From Triticum aestivum (taxonomy: Eukaryota > Streptophyta > Magnoliopsida > Poales > Poaceae): 64,000 nucleotides of DNA. The notes under the pieces are model-generated. The model was not told the origin of the DNA. It saw only the letters and a list, made by a program, of their open reading frames with translations, and did not search any database. The stretch is from NCBI RefSeq assembly GCF_018294505.1, contig NC_057810.1, forward strand, positions 208,090,113 to 208,154,112, given 5' to 3'. A program made the position numbers and the translations under genes. Of the stretch, positions 49,250 through 59,845 are shown piece after piece. Numbering within the stretch: the stretch's first letter is position 1; every line of letters begins with the position of its first letter.

Positions 49250-50671
49250 TCAACCACGTTTCACCTTCTTCACCATGGTATCCAGGAGTTGTGCCTCACG
49301 AATTTGATCTTCCAAAGTAGGAGAGACTATGAGGTTGGCAAGAAAGCCTTGAGGAACAACTTGAAGATTCAGCTTGCGGAAAGCCTCACAAAGATCCGGT
49401 TGAAACGGCTTGAGAATTAGACTGTTGCAATAAGCCTTTCTGCTCAGAGCATCTGCAATCACATTCGCCTTGCTAGGAGTATATTCGATACTCGGATGGT
49501 ACTCTTGAATCATTTTGACCCATCGAGTTTTCCTGAGGTTAAGGTTGGGTTGAGTGAAGATATACTTGAGACTCTTGTGATCGGTGAAAATGTCCACTTG
49601 CCTTCGCAATAAGAGATGTCTCCATGTTATCAATGCATGGACAACTGCCGCCAACTCAAGATCGTGAGTGGGGTAGTTCTTTTCGTTGGGCTTCAACTGA
49701 CGAGAGGTATAGGCCACAACTTTCTTCTCTTGCATCAACACAGCACCGAGACCTTGAAGGGAAGCATCACAGAAAACTTCGAATAGCTTGGATTCATCAG
49801 GAGGAGTCAAAACAGGAGCTGTGACTAGCTTCTCTTTGAGGGTGTTGAAAGCGACATCACACTCAGGCGTCCAGACATACTTGACATGCTTCTGGAGGAG
49901 GTTGGAAATAGGCTTTGCAATCGTAGAGAAGTTCTCAACGAATCTTCGGCAATAGCTTGCAAGACCAAGAAAACTGCGGAGCTGTTTGACATTCTGAGGA
50001 GGTTCCCAATTGAGAACTGCAGAAACCTTCGCGGGATTAACAGCAATGCCCTTGGCAGAGATGATATGGCCAAGGTAAAGAACTTCATGAAGCCAGAACT
50101 CACATTTGGAAAACTTCGCATAGAATTGATGCTCTCTGAGCTTGTCGAGCACCAATTGCAAATGTTTGGCATGATCCTTCTTATTCTTGGAGAAGACCAA
50201 AATATCATCAAGATACACCAGAACAAATTCATTGGTGTAGGGGTTGAAGATAAAGTTCATCATGCGAGAGAATGTTGGAGGAGCATTGACAAGGCCGAAA
50301 GACATGACAGTATATTCATAAGAACCATAGCTTGTTCTGAATGCTGTCTTGGGAATATCTTGTTCACGAATGTGAATCTGATGATACCCCATACGAAGGT
50401 CAAGCTTGGAGAAGACGTTAGCACCTTTGAGTTGCTCGAGAAGCTCATTGATGTTGGGAAGTGGATACTTGTTCTTGATTGTCTTCTTGTTCAATGGACG
50501 GTAATCGACGCAAAGTCAGTCCATGCCATCCTTCTTCTGGACAAAAAGAACTCCACAAGCCCATGGGGAAGAACTCGGTCTGATCAAACCCAGACGCTCT
50601 TGTTCATCGAGCTGATTCTTCAATTCCTTCAGCTCCTTGGGTCCAAACTTGTATGGACGCTTGCAAACGGG
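49250..50671 (-). pseudogene. pol: Chromovirus reverse transcriptase and RNase H
   Basis: From 50494 to 49250 the frame is open for 414 codons: K-Y-P-L-P start, F-S-K-L-D-L-R-x-G-Y, an intact Y-L-D-D at 50215-50204, then thumb, connection and Gypsy RNase H with F-C-D-A-S and D-L-E-L and T-D-H-K-S-L. Upstream, the first part of RT (50671-50500) has a stop close to the G-M-D/V-D-Y-R junction near 50517. The catalytic residues are kept; this is the best preserved enzyme in the window. Confidence 0.88.
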
Positions 50672-52339
50672 TTATGTACCAGGCTCAAGATCAATAACGA
50701 ACTCGATTGGCCGATGAGGAGGCATACCCGGAAGCTCTTCTGGAAAGACATCTTGGTACTCGCAAACGACTGGAATTTGAGAAATAGCATCCAACTTGCC
50801 CTTCTCATTGAGAGAAAACAACCGAATGGTTTCATCACGAGCGGCATAGATGATAACATCCTCAGAAGGGTGTGTCAATTGAATTTGCCTGGCAGCACAA
50901 TCAAGCTGAGCCTTGTGCTTAGAAAGCCAGTCCATCCCAAGAATTAGATCAATATCAGAGTCGCCAAGAACAAGTGGAGAAGACAGAAATTTATAGTCGC
51001 CCATCTTGATGGAAACATCCGGAACCATGGAGCTAGCGTTCGTGAATTTACCCGGAGAGACAACTGATAGCAGTCTAGGCAAAACTTGAAAAACCATCTC
51101 ATGCATAGATGAAAAAGGTCTTGAGATGAAACTATGCGATGCACCAGTATCAAATAAAACTTTTGCAGGAATATCATTAACTGGAAGATTACCCATGATC
51201 ACATCTGAAGAATCCTCTGCCTGAGCTGCATTCAACATGTTGACCTTTGCAAACTTGGAATTATGCTTGACCACTACATTGCTTGAAGATCTCACAGGAG
51301 GAGGAGGAGCAGGAAGGCGCCTTTGATTGAAGCATTTGTTCGCGTAGTCACCTTTCTACTGGCACTTGTTGCAAGTCACTTCTGAGAGCGGGCGGTGATA
51401 AGGAGCATTCGACTTTGAAGCTTGAGGCCGAGACTTGTTCTGATAGCTTGGGTTGGGTGGGTGGGAAGATCCACGACCACCTGAGTTCTTCTGTTGGTAA
51501 GGCTGACGAAATGGAGGAGGAGGAAGATAGAACTTCTGCTTCTTAGCTGCCACTTGTGAAGAAGAAGAAGATTGCACTGCATCCCTGATTCTCTTCTTAG
51601 AAGCCTCACACTTGAGCTGAGCACCTTCTTGCTTGAGGGCCATATTGTAGAATTGATCAAACTGAGTAGGCTCAACAAGAACGAGGGCTAACTACAGATC
51701 CTCTCTAAGGCCACCTCTGAATTGATAGATCATACTTTTCTCATCTGGAACATCTTGCTTAGCGAAGCGAGCAAGTTTCTGAAACTGCTTGTTGTATTCG
51801 TACACTGACATGTTGCCTTGCTTGAGATTGCGGAACTCCTCACGCTTGCTCTCAACAACACTGGTAGGAATATGGTGAGCTTTAAAGTCCCGACAGAAAT
51901 CAGTCCAAGTAATCACTCGACCACCTCCGGAATCCTTCTATTGCTGGAACCAATCAACTGCTTGATCCTTGAGCTGAAAAGAAGCGAACTTGACATAGTC
52001 CTCAGGCCTGACATTGCTGCATTCAAAATGCTTGTTGATATCCACGAGCCAATCATCATCGTCTGTGGCCTCGACACAGTAGCTAAAAGACTTTGGCTGA
52101 TTTGCAAGGAATTGGTTGAGGGTAGGAAACAGAGGCTGATGATTGAACTGCCCTTGACCTTGATTCCCTTGGTTGCCTTGGCCTTGGTTGCACTCTTGCA
52201 TGAGCTGGATCATCATCTGGGCATGGGCGTTTGAGGCTGCCATCAAAGCTTGCCATGCCTCCGGAGGCGGAGGTGGAGGTGGAGGGTTCGCCTGACTCCC
52301 ATCATTGCGTTCTGGATTCTAACGCGTTGGCGGAGCCAT
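50672..52339 (-). pseudogene. gag: Chromovirus Gag and protease
   Basis: The minus-strand ATG at 52339 (M-A-P-P-T-R) is followed almost at once by a TAG, then an in-phase frame with a Gln/Gly/Asn-rich stretch. The Gag core follows (W-L-x-x-I-N-K-H-F, then F-K-x-x-H-I-P, R-x-E-F-x-N-L), and a zinc knuckle near 51355 in which the His position reads Asp and a TAG follows the second Cys. Stops also at about 51938 and 51692. The protease begins after the knuckle, with an intact D-T-G-A-S-H-S-F near 51150. Several stops are TAG. Confidence 0.85.
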
Positions 52340-53171
52340 CCTGAAGAGGGTGACATCTGTTAGCATCTTGATAGACAGATAGACAAGTTGAATCAACGGA
52401 TAGAAATTGCAACATATAGTCTTCACAATAAACATTCGAACAAGGATGAACGAATGAATTCCAAAGCAAACATCACACGTCCATAAAGGTGAGAAGCCAC
52501 TTGAATAGAGATTGATGAATTAAATAAACAAGGTACAACTGGAACAAATAAGTGGTAAGGATTACCCAATCACAAACCAAATATTTGTGGGAAGAAATGC
52601 TAGAGCTACTTGAATCCCACCTATAAACTCCCGAAGCTTTCCGGTTATGCAATCAGGTGTTGGGGATACAGGGGAAGCAATATATCTCACCCAAACTAAC
52701 AATCCCTACATCGAGTTGTATCCATCCGTAAACACATAACCAAGAAACCTTCGGAAATCGTGTACCTCAACCTTCGAAAAGCATCCGTTATACGAGTTAT
52801 GGCAATACTCCCGAGCTCGCCCCAGTACTGGGTTATCGGGGTTATCTCACCAACAACTGTACAAAAGAGATTTTCGATGTCGGCAAAACTCAGGTATTCC
52901 AGAACTGCAACGATAAAATTGTGACGACAACACCTCGGAGCTCAACTCCCCGGGACACTGCCACAACCCCTAAATGTCAGGAGGCACTAAGAACAATGTT
53001 TTCGTCACAAAACCATCGGAACGATTCCAAGATACCCGCGTGATCCTAAAAAAAATTAGTGAAATTTGAGAAGAGGAAAGTCAAAACATCTACGTCAGGA
53101 GACCTCACCAGAGGGACGAAGGGACTGAGGAGTAAAAAGAATCCTACTCTCCGATATATATAATCCTAAGA
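52340..53171 (-). other. Chromovirus untranslated leader, PBS missing
   Basis: Non-coding, AT-rich. It should end in a PBS next to the 5' LTR terminus, but runs directly into the middle of LTR sequence at about 53172. The R-U5 end of the 5' LTR and the PBS are deleted. Confidence 0.65.
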
Positions 53172-55045
53172 CTCAAAATTACAGCAGAACAGGAACTAAA
53201 ATCAGCATTATCACGAAGCCTAGTTTGCATGCTTGTGCTATTCACCACATTGATCACAAAAATACATGGTAAGCACCTCTGTAAAGAAGACATAGCCTAG
53301 TTCAAAACACATTTAGGGATCAAGTCCATAGGATGCACACAACAATCATGGCAAAAATGACAAAAGAGCTCGTGCTGAAAGATTCTGAAACTAACATTAT
53401 GACCATTATGAAGCCCTCTTCCAACAGCATTTCGGGCATCAAGATGAGCTCAAATGTAAATGATGCAATGGAATGAAATGATGTACTCTTCGAGGCGAAC
53501 AATTTGGTATGCTACATTCCCAAAACGGAGCCACGGGTGCGAAGTTGTGACGCGATGAAAATGCAACAAATTTAACACAGAATATGACTTAGTGAAAAAA
53601 ACGGGGGGAGAAGAAAGTCAACCGAGCTTTCCAGAACGGATCTGGCCGGAATTCGAGGTCGCCGGAGTGGCGCCGGAGCGCTTCGTTGGAGGAGGGAGAT
53701 GGCCGGGGCGGCGAGATCCGGTCGGACCCTCGCCGGATCTGGCCGGGTCGAGGAGGAGGCGGGCGGCGCCGGCGGAGGGAGCTCGGGGCGCGCGGGCTGG
53801 GCGGGGCGGCGACNNNNNNNNNNNNNNNNNNNNNNNNNNNNNNNNNNNNNNNNNNNNNNNNNNNNNNNNNNNNNNNNNNNNNNNNNNNNNNNNNNNNNNN
53901 NNNNNNNNNNNNNNNNNNNNNNNNNNNNNNNNNNNNNNNNNNNNNNNNNNNNNNNNNNNNNNNNNNNNNNNNNNNNNNNNNNNNNNNNNNNNNNNNNNNN
54001 NNNNNNNNNNNNNNNNNNNNNNNNNNNNNNNNNNNNNNNNNNNNNNNNNNNNNNNNNNNNNNNNNNNNNNNNNNNNNNNNNNNNNNNNNNNNNNNNNNNN
54101 NNNNNNNNNNNNNNNNNNNNNNNNNNNNNNNNNNNNNNNNNNNNNNNNNNNNNNNNNNNNNNNNNNNNNNNNNNNNNNNNNNNNNNNNNNNNNNNNNNNN
54201 NNATGGCGGCTGAGGCGGCCGGCGGCGCGCGGGCCGGGTGGCGAGGCGACGCGGGGCCGGTCGGGCGCGGGAGGCGGCCGGCGGCGCGGCGCGAGAGCGG
54301 GCGGCCGGGCGGACTGGGCCCGCGAGGGCCAGGAGCGGGCCGAGCGGGGCGGTGTCGCGGGGCGGCGGCACAGGCCACGCGGCGACGCCTGATTCTCCGG
54401 GGGCGACGGGGCGGACGTGTCCGGCTCGCCCGGACATGTCCGGTGGCGGAGGAGGAGCGGGCTAGGGTTTGGGGATCCGGAAATTCGGGGGACTGCACAT
54501 ATTTGTAGGTAGAGGGAGCTAGGGGACTACAAATGAGGTGCGGTTTTCGCCCACACGATCGTGATCCGACGACGGAGAGCATGGAAGTGACTTAGATGGG
54601 TTATTGGGCTGTTTTGGAGGGGTGTTGGGCTGCAACACAAAAGAGGCCTTTGCGGGAGTGCGGTTAACCGTTGGAGTACCAAACGAGCTCCAAATGACCT
54701 GAAACTTGACAGGTGGTCTACCGGTGCTATACCAGGGCCACTTGGCAAGGCTCGGTCCATTCCGAGAACGTTTAACACCCGCACACAAAAAGATACAAGA
54801 GGGGTGTGCCGGTGCATGTGGGAGTGTCAGATTGCAAAACGGACAACGGGGAAAATGGTCGGATGCATGAGACGAACACGTATGCAAATGAGATGCACAT
54901 GATGACATGATATGATATGCATGACATGAATAAAATGCATAACAAAAAAAACAAAACCCACCCACGGAGGGAATATCATATCACATAGCTGAAAATGGCA
55001 AGAGTTGGAGTTACAAAGATGGAAAGTTACATCCGGGGTGTTACA
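53172..55045 (-). repeat. Chromovirus 5' LTR, truncated
   Basis: Homologous to 46080-47849 of the 3' LTR from TCAAAATTACAGCAGAAC onwards. The part corresponding to 43355-46080 (about 2.7 kb) is absent. It contains a 389-bp gap at the equivalent GC-rich place. Confidence 0.88.
53814..54202. other. Assembly gap (389 N)
   Basis: A run of N in the GC-rich block of the right chromovirus LTR, at the place equivalent to the gap at 46695-47150. Confidence 1.
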
Positions 55046-55050
55046 CTTTG

Positions 55051-56259
55051 GGCCCTCTCGGTAATGCACATCACTATAAGCCTTGCAAGAAATGTAGCTA
55101 ATGAGTTAGTTACGGAATGATGCATTACATAACGAGTAAAGAGACTTTCCAGTAACGATATTGAACTAGGTATTGGATACCGATGATCGAATCTCGGGCA
55201 AGTAACATACCGATGACAAAGGGAACAACGTATGTTGTTATGCGGTTTGACCGATAAAGATCTTCGCAGAATATATAGGAGCCAATATGAGCATCCAGGT
55301 TCCGCTATTGGTTATTGACCGAGAATAGTTCTAGGTCATGTCTACATAGTTCTCAAACCCGTAGGGTTTGCACGCTTAACGTTAGATGACAATTTTATTA
55401 TGAGTTTATAAGTTTTGATGTACCGAAGGTTGTTCGGAGTCCCGGATGTGATCTCGGACATGACGAGGAGTCTCAAAATGGTCGAGACATAAAGATTGAT
55501 ATATTGGAAGCCTATATTTGGATATCGGAATGGTTCCGGGTGAAATCGGGATTTTACTAGAACACCGGGGGGTTACCGGAACCCTCCCGGGGGTTAATGG
55601 GCCTTAGTGGGCCATGAGGGAGAAGAGGAGGGCCGGCCAGGGCCGGCCGCGCGCCCCCTCCCCCCTAGTCCGAATAGGACAAGGAAGGGGGGCGGCGCCC
55701 CCCTTTCCTTTTTTCCCTCCCCCTTTCCTTCTCCACCAAGGCAAGAGGCGGGAGTCCTACTCCCGATGGGAGTAGGACTCCTCCAGGCGCACCCCTAGGG
55801 GGCCGGCCGCACCTCCCCCCTCCCTCCTTTATATACGGGGGCAGGGGGCACCCTAGAAGACACAAGTTGATCTACGTGATCATTCCTTAGCCGTGTGCGG
55901 TGCCCCCCTCAACCATATTCCACCTCGGTCATATCGTCACGGAGTTTAAGCGAAGCCCTGCACCGGTAGAACATCATCATCGTCACCACACCGTCGTGCT
56001 AACGGAACTCATCCCTGACACTTTGCTGGATTGGAGTCTGGGGATCGTCATCGAGCTGAACATGTGCTGAACTCGGAGGTGCCGTACGTTCGGTACTTGG
56101 ATCGGTCAGATCGTGAAGACGTACGACTACATCAACCGCGTTGTCATAACGCTTCCGCTTACGGTCAACGAGGGTACGTGGACATTACTCTCCCCTCTCG
56201 TTGCTATGCATCACCATGATCTTGCGTGTGCATAGGATTTTTTTTAAATTACTACGTTA
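55051..56259 (+). repeat. Angela 3' LTR, right piece
   Basis: Continues the LTR from GGCCCTCTCGG, matching about 36516-37735. The end reads ...CTACGTTA where the 5' LTR has ...CTATGTTCCCCAACA: seven bases just inside the terminus are missing, leaving the final A next to the TSD TGGCG. Confidence 0.92.
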
Positions 56260-56264
56260 TGGCG

Positions 56265-57003
56265 CTCCTTCATCATCATGATATTCTTCAGGGGCGTTAG
56301 TCCTCATTTTCAACCCTTTTGGTCATTCGATGACAAAGGGGGAGAAATTTGAGTTAGTCTTCAAGCGGGTCTATCTTATATGGGCATTATTTTGCTAAGT
56401 TACAACTCTCATTCTTCTGATGACTTTGCTGGATCGAGAGTTGTAACTTAGCAAAAAAATGCCGATATAAGATAGACCCGCTTGAAGACTAACTCAAATT
56501 TCTCCCCCTTTGTCATCGAACGACCAAAAGGGGGAGAAATTTGAGTTAGTCTTGAAGCGGGTCTATCTTATATGGCATTTTTGTTGCTAACTTACAACTC
56601 TCGTTCTTCGGATGACTTTGCTGGAACGAGTTGTAAACTTGAACTCTATGGTGGCCTGATACTTTTGCTGAGTTCTTCTGCATGCTTATTCCTCATTTTC
56701 CTCATTAATGTCATTACACGCATGCTGAATTACATCAGTCACCATATTTCATCATGCATTTCATATTCTTCATATTATATGTCAAATGTGTGTATGAATT
56801 ACAAGATATAGGGGGAGATCTCCATGATTATACTCTTCAAGTGTGCATTGCTTCAAAAGCAAATTCCTCACTATGCACATCTTCAGGGGGAGTTCTTCTA
56901 TATCTTGCAATCAAATTCCTCAATATCAGTATTTACACTTCATATGTTTATCCCCGTTGAAAACTTAACCTATATTGTCATCAATCACCAAAAAGGGGGA
57001 GAT
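56265..57003 (+). other. S2 3' untranslated region with repeated polypurine tracts
   Basis: After the Angela insertion, S2 resumes with the end of ORF3 and a non-coding stretch. It holds five GGGGG(A)-type purine tracts in plus orientation: 56335-56346, 56526-56538, 56808-56819, 56882-56892 and 56989-57003. The last abuts the 3' LTR and is the functional polypurine tract. Multiple polypurine tracts before the 3' LTR are a described Sirevirus trait. Confidence 0.8.
56321..56640. repeat. 90-bp palindrome plus third direct copy in the S2 3' region
   Basis: 56321-56410 (GGTCATTCGATGACAAAGGG... to ...TACAACTCTC) is repeated almost perfectly in reverse complement at 56436-56525, with 25 bp between. 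A third, more diverged copy in direct orientation starts at about 56526 and runs to about 56640. Each copy contains one of the polypurine tracts. A transcript could fold into a long hairpin. Confidence 0.9.
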
Positions 57004-58499
57004 TGTAAGTGCATCTAGTGCCCCTTAATTAGTGATTTTCGTGTATTGAAGACTTATAGGTTAAGGGACTGATGCGTTTGTGAGTGTACTCAGGTCTATA
57101 AGTCTATGAGGAGTTTGATAATTATAGAGAAAGTTGACCCCTAAAAATGAAGTTCTTCAACTGAAGACTTTGGATTTTTGAAGACTTTCTAAAGACTTTG
57201 AAAGTGAAGAAATTGGTGTGACCTTGAAGACTTGGAATTCATTCGAGGAACTTGAAGCGTGAAGACTTTTGTTTTCATAGTTTCATTTTCTCTTTCTTGA
57301 GTCATAGGAAACACCGTACTGTTAAAGGGGGTCAAGGAAATACTAAGGAAAAATTTCCATGTGATGCTCAACTCAAAATCCTACACCTACCAATCCCTTC
57401 GAGTGAAGCCATTGGAAATCTCATACAGTTCAGTCAATTTCTTCAGTAACAGAGACGAAGTTCTTCTGGTTGCTGAGGAATTTTTTCTAACTAAGGAGTT
57501 AGGAATTCGCCTGTGCGGATTGCCTACACAGTGAGGAACATGATATCCCTGAGGAATTTGAGAGTCAAAATTCCGACCGTTGGTGTGCTACACGCCAGCT
57601 GTCCCAAAATATCTACCCACCTAACGGTCATATCATCGAAGGGAATTCATGTCTTATCATGTCGATCTGCTCCCTAGGTTATAAATAGCCGCCCCCTTCA
57701 ACCACTAGCTGGTTGGATGCTCCAAGAGAAACTGACACTTGTCATTTGAGAGCATCCCATCCTCCATGGACTTTGAGCGAAAATCACCAAGTGAGGAAAA
57801 CCCAAACCCAAACACCTTCACACCCAAAGTGATTGAGCATCACTGAAGAGATTGATCCTGCGTGGATCCGACGCTTGTTACTTTTGAAGAATGTGCTTCT
57901 TCCAGACGGTTAGGCGTCATGGTCTAGAGCATCCAAGAGGAATTGTGGATTGCCGAGTGAACGAGTCTGTGAAGGTTTGGAAGTCACCTGAAGACTTACC
58001 GCGAGTGATTGGGCGAGGTCTATGTGACCTTAGCTCAAGGAGAATACGGTGAGGACTGTGTGTTTGGGACTGTGTGTCCTCAGGTTTAAATACCTAGCCG
58101 CTCCAACCAGACGTACAACTGAGACATCAGTTGGAACTGGTCTACCAAATCATTCTCTTCACCAAGCTTACTGGTTCTATTTCCTCATTTCACTTGTTGT
58201 GTGCTTGTTCATATCTGTTTGAAGACTTTGACTGAAGACTTCCTCAATTTCCTTAGTTCAATTTCTTCAGTCTGTCCGTCTTCATCCTATGTTATCCTGT
58301 GTTTACGCTTTCTGTACTCTGTGCTTGTCTTCATTTCATCATGATGACTACGCTTGTGTTCTGTTATGTTTACTTTTGAGTACTTATTCCGCTGCAAGTA
58401 GTTTTTCGCAAAGGAATTTCCTCACCAGCAAATTCCTTAGTGAAGAATTCATAAAAATCGCCTATTCACCCCCCCTCTAGTCGATATAACGCACTTTCA
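57004..58499 (+). repeat. S2 3' LTR
   Basis: Starts TGTAAGTGCATCTAGTGCCC and ends AACGCACTTTCA, 1,496 bp, followed by the TSD TCTTC. It keeps the TATA box (GTTATAAATAGCC, about 57678-57690) that the 5' LTR has lost. Confidence 0.95.
57678..57690 (+). promoter_or_regulatory. TATA box of the S2 3' LTR
   Basis: GTTATAAATAGCC in the U3/R border region. The equivalent site in the 5' LTR (about 24117) is deleted. Confidence 0.6.
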
Positions 58500-58504
58500 T
58501 CTTC

Positions 58505-59439
58505 AAAAGGAGAACTATTCACTACTCGTCCAACAGATTAGTACCGCTTAGGTAGAATTTGTTCCATCATGCTTGAAGTGTCTTGAGCGTGATAATGTTG
58601 TCTCTGTTGCTGAATGTTCTACTACTTCTAATGTTGCAATATCTTCAACTGCTGATGTGGTAACTAACCCCTCTACTGAGGATGCCACTACTATTGCTAA
58701 TGAGAATGCTAGGTTGAATACATTGCTTGAGACTGGCATGTACAAAAGCCTCAAAGGGCATCAAACTTTGTGCGATGTCCTCAAGAAACAGATTCTGAAC
58801 CAAAACCCTAGGAAAGAGGGTGTTGGGTTTGAGAGGAAAATGAACGTTGACGGTTCATATTGGATGCCTGAGCAGTACCCCAAAACCACCTGGGTTGCTG
58901 CTAAGGATCCTTTAATGGATCATTCCACTTTATCTGGCTTCACTTGTGCTAACCCGATTGTCATTGATGAATCCTTTGATGCAAACTATAAACTGTTTAA
59001 GAATCAGAATGGTGAAGTGTTTGCCAGGTACATTGGTACTAGCTGCAGGAAAAGTTTACCCCAAAAGAAGATTTGGGTGCCCAAAAGCTGTCTTGAGAAG
59101 CTTCCCATGAATGTCATCATGACACCACCTGGGAAGAATACAAACCCCCGACCAAAGGCGTCATATGGTCCAAAGGCTTCATACAAACATAGGACCACTC
59201 ATGGTCATCCTAACGCCAATGTTTTGCAGCAGAATCGCTATGAGACTCATGAATATGAGTGTGTTTCCTCTAACCTCTATGTTCACAAAACTAAGTACTT
59301 TTCTACATATTCTTATGGGTACTATTCTCCTCCTGCGAAGCTATTTGCTAGGGCTCCCAAGCCAAAGTTCTCACATGCTGCACTTAGACGCATTGCTTCT
59401 AATCCACCCCTGAAGATGTGGGTGGTTAAGAAGAATTAA
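58505..59439 (+). pseudogene. gag: S1 Gag, C-terminal part
   Basis: Resumes in phase after the S2 insertion. An in-frame TAG at 58549 stands where S2 has CAG (26632). From 58573 it is open to the natural stop at 59437. Content: the conserved K-C-L/I-E-R segment, the L-K-x-H-x-T-L-C-D-V-L-K-K-Q-I-L block, Y-W-x-P-E-Q-Y-P-K-T, N-Y-K-L-F-K-N-Q-N-G-E-V-F, and a Tyr/Ser/Pro-rich tail ending M-W-V-V-K-K-N, all shared with S2 Gag (26640-27575). Several positions that are stops in S2 are sense codons here. Confidence 0.85.
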
Positions 59440-59845
59440 CTTCTCTTGTAGGGAAAGGTCTCCAGCCGGAAAGCAAAATCTTCGGACCACAATGCTGGAG
59501 ACTTAAAACATCTTGTGGACGCAAGATAAACTTCTCCAATGGTCTTATCATGTATTTTATCCCAGGGTTCCTTGACGAGCATCGTATCATGCCTAACCAG
59601 AATTTAAACTTTGATAATATGCTTGTCCGCTACATGTTTCTGCTTCACAATAATCTTGGTGAAGCCTATCCGCTAACTACACTGTAGGGTAAAACTCCGA
59701 AAGCCACTGAATGGATCATGGATAGCGGCTGCACCAACCACATGACTGGTGATCAAAGTCTTCTTATGGATTCAACCCTACATCCATCTACTAAGAGCCA
59801 CATCACATTCACTGACACTCGTAAAAAAAAGTCTTAGAAGGCTAT
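59440..59845 (+). pseudogene. pol: S1 spacer and protease start, cut by Fatima
   Basis: About 250 bp after the gag stop without clear coding, then a frame with W-I-M-D-S-G-C-T-N-H-M. The protease active site D-S-G is at 59721-59729. It resembles S2 at 27835-27870. A stop lies near 59834, and the element is cut at 59846 by the Fatima-type LTR; GCTAT (59841-59845) is the left TSD. Confidence 0.75.

Larger units (their letters stand above)
43355..55045 (-). mobile_element. Tekay/Del-like chromovirus (Gypsy) with ~4.5-kb LTRs
   Basis: Starts TGTAACACCCACG and ends GGGGTGTTACA. The TSD is CTCTG (43350-43354) and CTTTG (55046-55050), one mismatch; the uninterrupted Angela LTR at about 36515 shows the empty site. 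Read on the minus strand: 5' LTR (truncated, 53172-55045), leader, gag, protease, RT, RNase H, integrase with chromodomain (ending 47886), 3' LTR (47849 to 43355). The C-terminal chromodomain and long LTRs fit the Tekay/Del lineage. Coding frames have few stops. It is the innermost insertion of this nest. Confidence 0.9.
36003..56259 (+). mobile_element. BARE1/Angela-type Copia element in S2 ORF3
   Basis: The 5' LTR is 36003-37735. The 3' LTR begins at 42843 and is split by the chromovirus (43355-55045), resuming at 55051 and ending at 56259. The TSD TGGCG is perfect (35998-36002 and 56260-56264). Both LTRs start TGAAGGAAATATGCCC instead of the usual TGTTGG of this family, so the variant was inherited. 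About ten differences in the first 512 bp of the two LTRs (roughly 2%, by eye) suggest it is younger than S2, which agrees with the nesting. Gag and pol are heavily decayed. Confidence 0.92.
23451..58499 (+). mobile_element. Inner Sirevirus (Maximus-like Copia) S2
   Basis: Complete in outline: 5' LTR 23451-24940, PBS, gag, pol (protease-integrase-RT-RNase H), a long third ORF, a repeated-polypurine-tract region and 3' LTR 57004-58499. The TSD TCTTC is perfect (23446-23450 and 58500-58504). A BARE/Angela element is inserted at 36003-56259. Without that insertion S2 is about 14.8 kb. A long C-terminal extension of Gag, an extra ORF after pol and several polypurine tracts are Sirevirus traits. 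The two LTRs differ at very roughly 4% of positions in the first 700 bp (counted by eye). Confidence 0.92.
9863..59845 (+). mobile_element. Outer Sirevirus-type Copia element S1 (interrupted, incomplete)
   Basis: The visible S1 pieces are: a possible LTR start (9863-9955), the LTR end (21410-21730), PBS, gag N-terminal part (to 23450), gag C-terminal part (58505-59439) and protease (to 59845). It is interrupted by the Athila-like Gypsy at 9956, by Sirevirus S2 at 23451 (TSD TCTTC) and by the Fatima-type Gypsy at 59846. The gag frame resumes in phase across the S2 insertion. Gag and protease resemble those of S2 closely, so the two are related Maximus-like elements with clearly different LTRs. 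The rest of pol and the 3' LTR lie beyond the Fatima element, outside the window. Confidence 0.75.

Noticed and set aside
49886..50947. A 353-codon plus-strand frame
   Set aside because: It lies antisense to the well-preserved RT of the chromovirus (Y-L-D-D at 50215-50204 on the minus strand) and has no domain of its own.
53572..54582. Frames of up to 336 codons across 53814-54202
   Set aside because: Same artefact as in the other chromovirus LTR.
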